A DNA stretch of 64,000 nucleotides, taken from positions 2,728,001 through 2,792,000 of the forward strand of contig CP143429.1 of NCBI GenBank assembly GCA_039636775.1, read 5' to 3'. Under the pieces are notes generated by a model. It had not been told where the DNA came from. It searched no databases and saw nothing but the letters and a program-made list of their open reading frames with translations. Position 1 is the first letter of the stretch, and every line of letters begins with the position of its first letter. This document shows, piece by piece, positions 8,529 through 16,617 of the stretch. A program made the translations under genes and the position numbers. Source of the DNA: Micrococcaceae bacterium Sec5.8. GTDB lineage: Bacteria; Actinomycetota; Actinomycetes; Actinomycetales; Micrococcaceae.

Positions 8529-11500
8529 CTAGCGTCGAACGATTGACCTCAAGAGCCTCAATGCTACCGACAGCGAGGCCATGTCATCGGCCTCGAGGGC
8601 ATTGACCTCGTCGAACATGCTCCTGGCACGGTCCAACTGCTCAACATTCTGGCTTTCCCACGCCAGGAGGCGTTCCTCCGCCGGCATCTCCTGAGGTGAC
8701 GACTCCAAAACCGCCTTCGTCATATCGGACACGGTGGAGTAGAGATCATCACGCAGGGCCGCCCTGGCCAGGGCCTGCCAGCGGTCCTCCCGAGGCAGTT
8801 TGGTGATGCGCTCCAGCAGGGAGTCGGCGTGGAAACGGTTGAATACCGCGTAGTAGACATGGGCGATGTTCTCGACCGGTTCCGGGCTCGCATGGACGAT
8901 CTTGGCGACGTCGAGCAACACAAAGCTCTCGAACAGTTCAGCCCACCGGTGTGCCAGATCTTCGGGAACGTCCCAGCTACGCGCCTTTTCCAGCCATTCG
9001 GCCACGCGGTCACGGTCCTGGCCGCGCAGGTAATCCAGCAGGCGTGACCGCATGGGATCCATCAGGGGTTTGAACTCGGCCACGGTCTCGGCGATAGGCC
9101 GGGAGGCGTTGCTCTGGCTCAGGATCCACCGTACCGCCCGGTCCAGAAGCCGGCGGATATCCAGGTGAATGGTGCTCCAGTGCTCCGTCGGGAACGACGC
9201 GGGCAGCTCGTTCAGCTCCCCCACCATGATGTCCAGTTCGTAGACTTCACGAAGTGCCACGAAAGCCTTGGCGACTGCGGCCTCAGTGGCGGAGGTTTCC
9301 TCCATGGCGCGGAACGCGAAGGTGATGCCGCCCATGTTGATCATGTCGTTTGCCACGACGGTCGCGATGATTTCGCGGCGCAGCGGGTGGGTGTCCAGGT
9401 CTGCATCGAACCTGTCCCGCAGCTGCTGCGGGAAGTAGGCCCGCAGGGTCGCCCGGAACCAGGGGTCCTCGGCGAGGTCGCTGTCCCGAAGCGCCGAGGC
9501 GAGTTCGATCTTGGCGTAGGCCGCCAGCACGGACAGCTCAGGCGAGGTCAGGCCCTGCCCCTGCTCCAGCCGCTCGCGGAGCGTCTCTGTAGTGGGCAGC
9601 GCCTCCAGGTCCCGCTTGAGGTCCGCCGATTTCTCCAGCCAGTCCATGAGGCGCTCGTAGCTTGGGCTCCACTCGGAAACCCGCATCCGGTCATTGAGCA
9701 GCAGGATGTTCTGATCGATGTTGTCCTCGAGCACCAGCCGGCCGACCTCGTCGGTCATCGAAGCCAGGAACTCCGACCGCTCCGCAGGATCGAGTTTCCC
9801 CGCGGCGACCATCCGGTCAACGAAAATCTTGATATTGACCTCGTGGTCCGAGCAGTCCACACCAGCGGAGTTGTCGATCGCGTCGGTGTTCAAGATGACA
9901 CCCTGCAGGGCCGCCTCGATCCGGCCACGCTGGGTCATGCCCAGGTTGCCACCCTCGCCAACCACCTTGACGCGCAGGTCGCAGCCGTCGACCCGGATGG
10001 AGTCGTTGGCCTTGTCGCCCACCTCGGAATGGGTTTCCGTGCCGGCCTTGACGTACGTGCCGATGCCGCCGTTGTAGAGCAGATCGGCCGGAGCGAGCAG
10101 GATGGCGCGCAACAGTTCGGGCGGGCTGAGCTTCGTGGTGCCTTCCGGCAATCCGAGCGCGTACCTGACCTGCTCCGAGACCGGAATCGATTTCGCCTGA
10201 CGGGCGAAGACGCCGCCACCCTGGCTGATCAGGGACTTGTTGTAATCGTCCCAGGACGAACGGGGCAGCTCGAAGAGCCGCTGGCGTTCGTCGAAGGAAA
10301 CAGCCTCGTCGGGGGTGGGATCCAGGAAGATGTGCCGGTGGTCAAAGGCCGCGAGCAGCCGGATGTGCTTGGAGAGCAGCATCCCGTTGCCGAAGACGTC
10401 GCCGGACATGTCACCGACGCCCACCACAGTGAAGGGCTCGGACTGGGTGTCCAGGTCAAGCTCGCTGAAGTGCCGTTTGACGGATTCCCAGGCCCCGCGG
10501 GCGGTGATGCCCATCGCTTTGTGGTCGTACCCGACCGACCCGCCTGAGGCGAAGGCGTCGCCGAGCCAGAACCCGTACTCCTTGGCCAGCCCGTTGGCGA
10601 TGTCGGAGAAGGACGCGGTCCCCTTATCGGCCGCGACGACGAGGTAGGAATCATCGTCGTCATGCCGTACGACGTCGGCCGGTGGCACCAGCCGTTCGCC
10701 CTCCGGCATTGTCACGAGATTGTCGGTGACGTCCAGGAGCCCGCGGATGAACGTCTTGTAGCTTTCGATGCCCTCAGCCATCCATGCGGAACGGTCCGAG
10801 GCCGGGTCCGGGAGCTGCTTGGCGTAGAACCCGCCCTTGGCTCCGGTGGGCACAATCACGGCGTTCTTGACAGTTTGGGCTTTGACCAGGCCCAGGATTT
10901 CGGTGCGGAAGTCCTCACGCCGGTCCGACCAGCGCAGCCCGCCGCGTGCCACCTTGCCGAAACGCAGATGCACACCCTCGACCCGGGGCGAATAAACCCA
11001 GATTTCAAACATGGGAGTCGGGAACGGCAGTCCTTCAATGACTGACGGGTCCAGCTTAAGGCTCAGATGCGCCTTGTTCTGGTAATGGTTTGTCCGCAGT
11101 GTGGCCTGAATCAGGTTCTTGAAGGTCCGCAGCACCCTGTCGGCATCCAGCGTTGCGACCTGTTCGATCGCTGCGTCGAGGGCGGTGAGGACTTCCTCCT
11201 GCTTTGCCTGGCGGGCGTCGGAGCTCAGCGCGGGATCGAAGCGGACTTCAAAAAGGTCATTCAAGCCGCGGTTGACCGCAGGGTTGGCCAGCAAGGTGTC
11301 GGCGAGGAATCCGTAGGAGTTGGTGTTGCCCATTTGCCGCATGTATTTGGCGTAGGCCCGCAGCACCACCACCTGGCGCCAGTGCATTCCCTCCCGCAGG
11401 ACCAGCCGGTCGAAGCTGTCCGACTCCACGGCTCCGGAGACCGCGGCGCTGAAGGAGTCGGCCAGAAGCTGACCGGTTTCGAGAGGGTCCACCCCTGCGG

Positions 11501-13403
11501 GGTACTTCAGGCCGAGGTCATATAGGAAAAAGTCGCGGTGGTCTGCGGTCTCGATCTCGAACGGACGTTCGTCCAGTACCTCGAGCCCCAGATTGTGAAA
11601 GTAGGGCAGGATCTGGCTGAGGCTTTTGGGCTCCAGCATGTAAAGCTTGACGCGGGCGTCCTCTTCGAGCGTCGCTCCGGCCCCTTCGGGGAGGTAGACG
11701 TGGACGCCAGGCTGTTCCTTGACGTCTTCCCCGGCGTGCTCCGGTGCAGCGCCGTACTTCTCGAAGCGTGCGATGTCGGTGAGGGCATCCTCCACTTCGT
11801 AGTCGACGCGGTAGCTTGCAGGGAAGGCTTCCGCCCACACGCCGGCGAGGCCTTTGGCGCCGTCGTCGGTGAGGCCCCCGGCCGCATCGGCCTGGGTGCG
11901 CAGGACCTCGGCGATGCCTTCGCTCCACGAGCGGGCAGCACGGACCAGCCGCTTTTCGAGGTCGTCGCTGCTGACGTTGCTGACATCGGCGTTCTTGGGA
12001 AGCCTGATCCGGAAGAAAAGACGCGCCAGCGCTGATTCCGTCATCCGCGCCTCGTAGTCGATGGACACGGCGTCGAAGGTTTGGCGCAGTTCCTGCTCGA
12101 TGCGGAGGCGGACGTTCGTGGTGTAGCGGTCCCGCGGGAGATAGACGAGCGCGGACATAAAACGCCCGTAAATGTCCGGCCGAAGGAACAGCCTGGTCCG
12201 GCGCCGCTCCTGCAGACGCTGGATGCCCGTGGCAATGGCCGCCAGGTCGGGAACTTCAATTTGAAACAGCTCGTCGCGGGGGTAGGTCTCGAGGATGCCC
12301 AGGAGGTCTTTGCCGGAGTGCGAATCCGGCGGGAACCCGGCGTCGTTCAGTACCGCGGCGACCTTCTCACGCACTACCGGGATGTCGCGCACGGAGCCGG
12401 AGTAGGCCGTGGTGGCGAAGAGTCCGATGAAGCGGCGTTCGCCGTTGACGTTACCGGCCGCGTCGAAACTCTTTACCCCGATGTAATCCAGGTACGCGGA
12501 ACGGTGCACGGTGGAGCGGGAGTTGGCCTTGGTGATGACCAGTGCACGCTTCTCCCGGGCTTTTTTACGGCCCGTCTCGGTGAGGTGCTGGATCTGGTGC
12601 GGTGTGTCGGCGCTGCCGCGCAGCAGCCCCAGGCCGCTGTCTTCGCGGGGTTCCAGCACGTCCTCGCCGGATTCGGTCTTGAGTTCGTATTCGCGGTAGC
12701 CGAGGAACGTGAAGTTTCCATCGTCCAGCCAGCGCAGCAGCTCCTGGGCCTGGCGGAGCTCGGCGATCTGTGCGGCATCGGCCACGTTGTCCAGGCCCTT
12801 GGCAATTTGAAGTGCCCGGTTGCGCATCTTCGGCCAGTCCTCGACGGCGGCCCGCACGTCAGCGAGCACACGGCCGATACCTTCGATCAGCGCCGCACGC
12901 TTCGCCTCGTCCACGAGATCAATTTCGACGGCAATCCAGGATTCCATATGCGAAGCGTTGTCACCCTGGGCGATCAGGTGCGAGAGGTTGGGCATCGCCG
13001 CGGTGTCACCGCTGGAGATCCCCAGGTGGGAGGGCACACGGGAAACCTTGACGAGCTCCCCGCTCTGGCGGTTGCGGGTCACGACGAACAGCGGGTGCAT
13101 CACCAGATGGATGGGGGCATTCTGCCGGACCAGTTCCGCGTTGACAGAGTCGACGAGGAAGGGCATGTCATCGGTGACAATGTAGACGACACTGCGATCG
13201 GTTTCATCGGAGATCGTGATGCTGGCCCGTCCCGGGAACCGGTTCGCCGCAGCGTCCTTGTGCAGGGACGCCCGGGACGCCAGGAGCTCCTGTGGATACC
13301 CCCGGGCGTCTTCTCCGGCGAGGTGCTCGTAGTAGTCCCTCAGGTAGCCGGCTTCGGCACCGATCGAAAGGGTTTGATCCTCCACGCTGGACCCAGACGA
13401 CAT
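8529..13403 (-). CDS. gdh: NAD-specific glutamate dehydrogenase, large (180 kDa) class
   Basis: A 1624-residue cytosolic enzyme catalysing oxidative deamination of glutamate to 2-oxoglutarate with NAD. The length and layout fit the L_180 class: a long N-terminal regulatory region (ACT-like, ~1-450), a central catalytic core with KVARGGLRWSDRREDFRTE and VKNAVIVPTGAKGGFYAK (~800-870), a nucleotide-binding part with TVVGVGDMSGDVFGNGMLLS (~980), and a long helical C-terminal domain. The related enzyme in mycobacteria (Rv2476c) and Streptomyces is allosterically controlled. I place the start at the ATG 13403, 9 nt after GGAGG; an upstream in-frame ATG at 13430 precedes that Shine-Dalgarno. It stands alone between pdtaS and the CpaE-like gene. 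Confidence 0.95.
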   Translation of the reverse strand: MSSGSSVEDQTLSIGAEAGYLRDYYEHLAGEDARGYPQELLASRASLHKDAAANRFPGRASITISDETDRSVVYIVTDDMPFLVDSVNAELVRQNAPIHLVMHPLFVVTRNRQSGELVKVSRVPSHLGISSGDTAAMPNLSHLIAQGDNASHMESWIAVEIDLVDEAKRAALIEGIGRVLADVRAAVEDWPKMRNRALQIAKGLDNVADAAQIAELRQAQELLRWLDDGNFTFLGYREYELKTESGEDVLEPREDSGLGLLRGSADTPHQIQHLTETGRKKAREKRALVITKANSRSTVHRSAYLDYIGVKSFDAAGNVNGERRFIGLFATTAYSGSVRDIPVVREKVAAVLNDAGFPPDSHSGKDLLGILETYPRDELFQIEVPDLAAIATGIQRLQERRRTRLFLRPDIYGRFMSALVYLPRDRYTTNVRLRIEQELRQTFDAVSIDYEARMTESALARLFFRIRLPKNADVSNVSSDDLEKRLVRAARSWSEGIAEVLRTQADAAGGLTDDGAKGLAGVWAEAFPASYRVDYEVEDALTDIARFEKYGAAPEHAGEDVKEQPGVHVYLPEGAGATLEEDARVKLYMLEPKSLSQILPYFHNLGLEVLDERPFEIETADHRDFFLYDLGLKYPAGVDPLETGQLLADSFSAAVSGAVESDSFDRLVLREGMHWRQVVVLRAYAKYMRQMGNTNSYGFLADTLLANPAVNRGLNDLFEVRFDPALSSDARQAKQEEVLTALDAAIEQVATLDADRVLRTFKNLIQATLRTNHYQNKAHLSLKLDPSVIEGLPFPTPMFEIWVYSPRVEGVHLRFGKVARGGLRWSDRREDFRTEILGLVKAQTVKNAVIVPTGAKGGFYAKQLPDPASDRSAWMAEGIESYKTFIRGLLDVTDNLVTMPEGERLVPPADVVRHDDDDSYLVVAADKGTASFSDIANGLAKEYGFWLGDAFASGGSVGYDHKAMGITARGAWESVKRHFSELDLDTQSEPFTVVGVGDMSGDVFGNGMLLSKHIRLLAAFDHRHIFLDPTPDEAVSFDERQRLFELPRSSWDDYNKSLISQGGGVFARQAKSIPVSEQVRYALGLPEGTTKLSPPELLRAILLAPADLLYNGGIGTYVKAGTETHSEVGDKANDSIRVDGCDLRVKVVGEGGNLGMTQRGRIEAALQGVILNTDAIDNSAGVDCSDHEVNIKIFVDRMVAAGKLDPAERSEFLASMTDEVGRLVLEDNIDQNILLLNDRMRVSEWSPSYERLMDWLEKSADLKRDLEALPTTETLRERLEQGQGLTSPELSVLAAYAKIELASALRDSDLAEDPWFRATLRAYFPQQLRDRFDADLDTHPLRREIIATVVANDMINMGGITFAFRAMEETSATEAAVAKAFVALREVYELDIMVGELNELPASFPTEHWSTIHLDIRRLLDRAVRWILSQSNASRPIAETVAEFKPLMDPMRSRLLDYLRGQDRDRVAEWLEKARSWDVPEDLAHRWAELFESFVLLDVAKIVHASPEPVENIAHVYYAVFNRFHADSLLERITKLPREDRWQALARAALRDDLYSTVSDMTKAVLESSPQEMPAEERLLAWESQNVEQLDRARSMFDEVNALEADDMASLSVALRLLRSIVRR

Positions 13404-13460
13404 CGACAAACGCCTCCATAAAAAGTTCACGGCCGCTTCGTTGCGGCTCTTTTAGCGAGC

Positions 13461-14774
13461 CTAACGCTTTAGACGGCGTCTCGCTGTGGAAGAAAATACA
13501 GAGGAATGACTTTTTCCTTGGACGGGTGCACAAACCAAGGATGCGATGGCCCTCCGGAGCGGAGAGTCGGGGGCGGACTCAAGCAACAGCGACCCGGCGA
13601 GCAGCGCCGCATCACAGGCGGCGGGATCCGCGGGAAGGAATGCCGCCAGCGGCACCGTGGGCCCGTACCGCTCCCAGGCATCACGCAATTGCCGTTCCGG
13701 GAATCGTCCCACCGCGGACGGACGGACCTTGTTCAGCACCACGTGCGGGGATGCGTGCGGGACAGCGGCTTGAAGTTCCGCGAGGCCCCGAACGAGCCTC
13801 GGCACCCCGATGGAGTCAGCCAGCCCTACAGCAAACACCGTGTCCGCCACCTCGAGGCTCCGCAACGTCGCAGCATTTCGCCGCGGAGCCATGGTGTCGA
13901 AGCTCAGTTCTTCGTCGGACTCGAGGCAAAACCCGGTGTCGATGACGATGACCTCCACCACCTGCGTGGCCCTGGCCAGCACCAGGGAAAGGGCTGCGGC
14001 GCGGAGTTCGGTCCAGCGGTCGGCCCGGGTAATTCCGGTCAATACGCGGAAGGTGCCCGTCTTTGTCACCACCGGGGTCGCGATCCTGAGCAGCGCCTCA
14101 GGATCGAGCAGGCCCTGATCGGCAAGCCTGCAAGCCTGCGCGAGTCCTGCCGCTTCGTCCAAGAGCCCCAGCATGGCAGCGACGCTGGCGCCGTAGCTGT
14201 CTGCGTCGACCAACAGCACGGACTTGCCGTCCGCGGCGAGTTCGCCTGCCATGTTGGCGGCAAGCAGGGTCCGTCCCGGCGAGCCGGCGGGTCCCCACAC
14301 GGCAATGATCTGCCCCGTGCCTGGGCTTTCAACACCCCCCGTGGCAGGGCTGCCCGCGCCGGCGGGGTCCCTGCCCGGTTCAGCAAGACCGGCATTGGCC
14401 GCCGGCCGCAGCCTTTGTTCGGTGCCAGCGAGTTGTGCGACGGACGCCATGATGCGTCCGGCGAGGGTAGGGGCATCGACGCTGGTGAGTTCGGCGGCGA
14501 CGCCGATGCCCCGCAGCCGGGTTTTCTCCTCCGGACTGTCGGTCAGGGCAACGATGGCGACGCCAACGGCGGACAGCCGGTCCACCAGAGACGCCGTCAA
14601 CTCCTCACTGCCTTCGGCCACGACCGCCGCACGGGCCATTCCTCCCTGGCAGGCCGCCAGCAGCTCCGCAAGTTCCTGGCACCGCCGGACCACTGAGACC
14701 GGCCCGTGGAGGCGCTCCAGCCCGCCCACCAGGTCCTCTCTCGAGCCGCCGACGGTGACTACCGGGATACTCAT
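13461..14774 (-). CDS. CpaE/MinD-like P-loop ATPase with variant Walker A
   Basis: A 437-residue protein. The N-terminal ~130 residues look like a receiver-type fold without a clear phosphoacceptor context (SIPVVTVGG, AAVVAEGSEE, VAIVALTDS), then a low-complexity linker, then a SIMIBI ATPase domain: IIAVWGPAGSPGRTLLAANMA as the deviant Walker A (about residue 190), LLVDADSYG, and VIVIDTG as Walker B. In CpaE/FlhG/MinD proteins the loop normally has GKT or GKS; here it is GRT, a lysine to arginine change. The start overlaps the stop of the SAF/CpaB-like gene by 4 bases (ATGA), so the two are co-translated. CpaB and CpaE belong to Tad/Flp pilus systems, but no pilin, CpaF or TadB/C is present in the window, so the role is open. 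Confidence 0.8.
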   Translation of the reverse strand: MSIPVVTVGGSREDLVGGLERLHGPVSVVRRCQELAELLAACQGGMARAAVVAEGSEELTASLVDRLSAVGVAIVALTDSPEEKTRLRGIGVAAELTSVDAPTLAGRIMASVAQLAGTEQRLRPAANAGLAEPGRDPAGAGSPATGGVESPGTGQIIAVWGPAGSPGRTLLAANMAGELAADGKSVLLVDADSYGASVAAMLGLLDEAAGLAQACRLADQGLLDPEALLRIATPVVTKTGTFRVLTGITRADRWTELRAAALSLVLARATQVVEVIVIDTGFCLESDEELSFDTMAPRRNAATLRSLEVADTVFAVGLADSIGVPRLVRGLAELQAAVPHASPHVVLNKVRPSAVGRFPERQLRDAWERYGPTVPLAAFLPADPAACDAALLAGSLLLESAPDSPLRRAIASLVCAPVQGKSHSSVFSSTARRRLKR

Positions 14775-15415
14775 CGGGATGAACCGCCAGGATTCCAGAC
14801 CACCGAGATCTTGGCCTTGTTGGCCTGGGCACCCAGCAGGTTCGGCATCTGCTCGTTGGTCACCAGCACCATCACGACAGTGGACCGCGCGGACCCCAAA
14901 GCGGTGCTGCCCGGCGTGATTTGGGCGATTTCGGCTCCCGGCAACAGCAGGGCCGGCTGATTGAATCCGTTGCGGGTATCCGGCAGCGCCACCCACACAT
15001 CCACCCGCGAGCCGGCAACGGCCTGTGCTGGCAATGCCTCATCGACAGTCACGGCGACCGGTTTCCGGTCCAGGCCGTCCGGGTGACCGAAACTCGCACG
15101 CGGCGCCAGCTGGTCCTTGCCGATTCTCTGGACAGCAATAAGCCCGTCGGGAAGACCGGAGGCTGGGGTGAGATAGTGCTGCTCTACGTCACCAAGGCGG
15201 ACCTTGACGCGGTTCAGCTTGTCCTCGGTCAGCTTCTCACCGACGGCAATCGCTTCCCGGGCGGTGTATGCCTCGACGGTTTGGTCGGCGGCCCCGACCA
15301 GAGAAACGACGCCCGCGACCGAGGCCAGGACGAGCAGGATGCCCACCAGGAGCCGGGGGTCTTTCCAGGATGGCCTCTTCAGCCGTGCTCCGGCAGCTAC
15401 CGTGCCCACACTCAT
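14771..15415 (-). CDS. SAF-domain membrane protein, CpaB/RcpC-like
   Basis: A 214-residue protein with a basic N-terminus, one membrane segment (LLVGILLVLASVAGVVSLVG, ~25-45) and an extracytoplasmic SAF domain (TAREAIAVGEKLTEDKL and following) of the type found in CpaB/RcpC Flp-pilus assembly proteins and in AFP/sialic-acid synthase proteins. The ATG at 15415 follows GGGGGAG by about 7 nt; a longer frame upstream is not needed. Its stop overlaps the start of the CpaE-like ATPase gene (ATGA), so they form a two-gene operon. It is divergent from the BldC-like regulator, with 148 bp between the start codons. CpaB proteins help assemble the secretin in Gram-negatives; this host has no outer membrane, so the function here is uncertain. 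Confidence 0.8.
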   Translation of the reverse strand: MSVGTVAAGARLKRPSWKDPRLLVGILLVLASVAGVVSLVGAADQTVEAYTAREAIAVGEKLTEDKLNRVKVRLGDVEQHYLTPASGLPDGLIAVQRIGKDQLAPRASFGHPDGLDRKPVAVTVDEALPAQAVAGSRVDVWVALPDTRNGFNQPALLLPGAEIAQITPGSTALGSARSTVVMVLVTNEQMPNLLGAQANKAKISVVWNPGGSSR

Positions 15416-15539
15416 GCGCCCGCTCCCCCTGTAGTCGCCGCCCCGCAATGGCGTGGCCCCTACATTGTTACCTCTTCGTGCCCGGACGGGAAGATGCTGG
15501 AACGAAGTGGGCCGGACTGTGGATAAGAGCCTCAAATGG

Positions 15540-15553
15540 TGCCATTGATGGCA
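15540..15553. promoter_or_regulatory. Palindrome in the promoter of the BldC-like gene
   Basis: TGCCAT-TG-ATGGCA is a perfect 6-2-6 inverted repeat ending 10 bases before the ATG of the BldC-like gene, and it overlaps the first bases of the probable -10 element (CAAAAT, 15552-15557). A protein bound here would block transcription, so it may be an operator. The sequence alone does not tell which regulator uses it. Confidence 0.4.
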
Positions 15554-15563
15554 AAATGAACAT

Positions 15564-15779
15564 ATGCCACGATTCCTGACCCTCGCCGACGTCGCGGAGC
15601 AGCTCCAGATTAACGCTCCTGCTGCTTACGCACTTGTGCGCAGTGGTGAACTCAAGGCCATCCAGGTGGGCGGACGCGGCCAGTGGCGTGTTGAGGAAAA
15701 GATGCTCGAGCAGTACATCGAGGAGCGCTACGCCGAAGCCACCCGGATGATCCAGGAAGCCAAGGCCAAAGTCCGCTGA
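15564..15779 (+). CDS. bldC: BldC-like small helix-turn-helix regulator
   Basis: A 71-residue protein consisting of a single MerR/excisionase-type winged helix-turn-helix (LTLADVAEQLQINAPAAYALVRSGELKAIQVGG, then QWRVEEKMLEQYIEERY). This is the size and composition of BldC, a developmental regulator in Streptomyces that binds DNA as head-to-tail oligomers on direct repeats. The start ATG has no good Shine-Dalgarno sequence, but CAAAAT lies exactly 6 nt upstream, so a leaderless mRNA is possible. It is divergent from the SAF/CpaE pair and lies about 0.75 kb from a phased direct-repeat array. An excisionase role is unlikely because no integrase or att-like sequence is near. Confidence 0.75.
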   Translation: MPRFLTLADVAEQLQINAPAAYALVRSGELKAIQVGGRGQWRVEEKMLEQYIEERYAEATRMIQEAKAKVR

Positions 15780-15831
15780 GCCGGACTCGCCGCGACACCG
15801 GGTCAGGACGGCCACGGCCGGCATCCTCGGT

Positions 15832-15859
15832 GTCTTGCGTCTCGCGTCTTGCGTCTTGC
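15832..15859. repeat. Heptamer tandem repeat (4 units)
   Basis: Four head-to-tail heptamers (GTCTTGC, GTCTCGC, GTCTTGC, GTCTTGC) in the short intergenic region between the convergent BldC-like gene and the unknown gene at 15874-16461. It has no hairpin potential, looks like a slippage product, and could vary in copy number. Confidence 0.8.
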
Positions 15860-15873
15860 GCCGGAACCCGGAC

Positions 15874-16461
15874 CTAGTACCGCCGGCCGTCGGACCCGGG
15901 CCTCCGGGCCGACCGGAGCCCGGCTAACGCGCCAAAGGGTATCGTCGCCATTTGCCGGACGTTGGCGCGCCGGCGGTCCTCGCCGCCGCCGGTGACCGCC
16001 AGGTCCAGATGGTCGCGTCCCACCCGGTCAATCACCCCATGGAGGGTTGTTTCTCCTGCCGGACCGCCTGCCAGCAGGACGGCCAGGGCAGCCCGGTCCC
16101 GCGCCAGCCCGCGCAGCGCACTGGCCAGGCCCAGCCTCTGGCGCACCTTGGACAATTCTGGTACGGCCAGCCTCGAAAGACCGAGGTATCGAACCACCGC
16201 GGCGTAGGGAACGAGCACCTGGTGCTGTGGTTCATCCAGCACGAGGGCTTGGCTTCCTGCGTGGCTTAGAGTCCCCTCGAGCGCCGATCCGGACGCCAAC
16301 TGAACCACGATCAGCTGCCCCACCGAGCCCCGGAGCCGATCCGTGAGCTCCACCGCTGCCGCCTCGGTCCGTGTCCGCTCGGTGATTTCCGCGTCGAGAT
16401 CAAGCCGCTCACTGGCGGCCAGTTGTGTCTCCAGATCGGCAAAAAGGGCATCCCAGCGCAT
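15874..16461 (-). CDS. Conserved hypothetical protein (actinobacterial)
   Basis: A 195-residue soluble protein that I cannot assign to a named family. It starts with MRWDALFADLETQLAA, a form shared by many uncharacterised actinobacterial proteins, and has a small beta-rich central region (LIVVQLASGSALEGTLSHAG ... LVLDEPQHQVLVPYAAV) reminiscent of an Sm/PRC-like barrel, then a helical stretch and a second beta-rich part (LHGVIDRVGRDHLDLAV) that looks like a repeat of the first barrel. No catalytic motif, signal peptide or membrane segment is seen. The start is supported by TACGCT exactly 6 nt upstream of the ATG, suggesting leaderless transcription. It is divergent from the LysM gene, with the TCAAA array between them. 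Confidence 0.75.
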   Translation of the reverse strand: MRWDALFADLETQLAASERLDLDAEITERTRTEAAAVELTDRLRGSVGQLIVVQLASGSALEGTLSHAGSQALVLDEPQHQVLVPYAAVVRYLGLSRLAVPELSKVRQRLGLASALRGLARDRAALAVLLAGGPAGETTLHGVIDRVGRDHLDLAVTGGGEDRRRANVRQMATIPFGALAGLRSARRPGSDGRRY

Positions 16462-16467
16462 GGCGTC

Positions 16468-16473
16468 AGCGTA
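16468..16473 (-). promoter_or_regulatory. Putative -10 box of a leaderless promoter (hypothetical gene 15874-16461)
   Basis: TACGCT on the minus strand, then six bases, then the ATG at 16461. This is the same TANNNT-N6-start geometry as at several other genes in the window. Confidence 0.5.
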
Positions 16474-16522
16474 GGCGTGCCGATACCGGGGGTCAACCGC
16501 ACAACCCGAAAATCGACTCTGG

Positions 16523-16577
16523 ACAAACGGGGCTCAAATGATTCAAACTAAGTCAAACAGTATCAAAGCGCATCAAA
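16523..16577 (+). promoter_or_regulatory. Phased direct-repeat array of TCAAA upstream of the LysM gene
   Basis: TCAAA occurs at 16534, 16543, 16553, 16563 and 16573, i.e. with spacings of 9, 10, 10 and 10 bp, preceded by a related ACAAA at 16523. All copies have the same orientation and therefore lie on one face of the helix. The array is the only A-rich stretch in a 156-bp region between the divergent starts at 16461 and 16618. It looks like a binding platform for a protein that assembles head-to-tail, or an intrinsically bent A-tract element. Confidence 0.7.
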
Positions 16578-16617
16578 TGCACGTACTCAATCGCTATCCA
16601 GGTAAAGGCGGAGTTCC

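Noticed and set aside
9165..13421. Long plus-strand frames (460 and 446 codons) opposite gdh
   Set aside because: Antisense to the glutamate dehydrogenase core; composition is that of a codon-bias shadow.
15564..15779. BldC-like gene considered as a phage or plasmid excisionase
   Set aside because: No integrase, tRNA-flanked att site, IS or other mobile gene is near; genomic context is chromosomal core.
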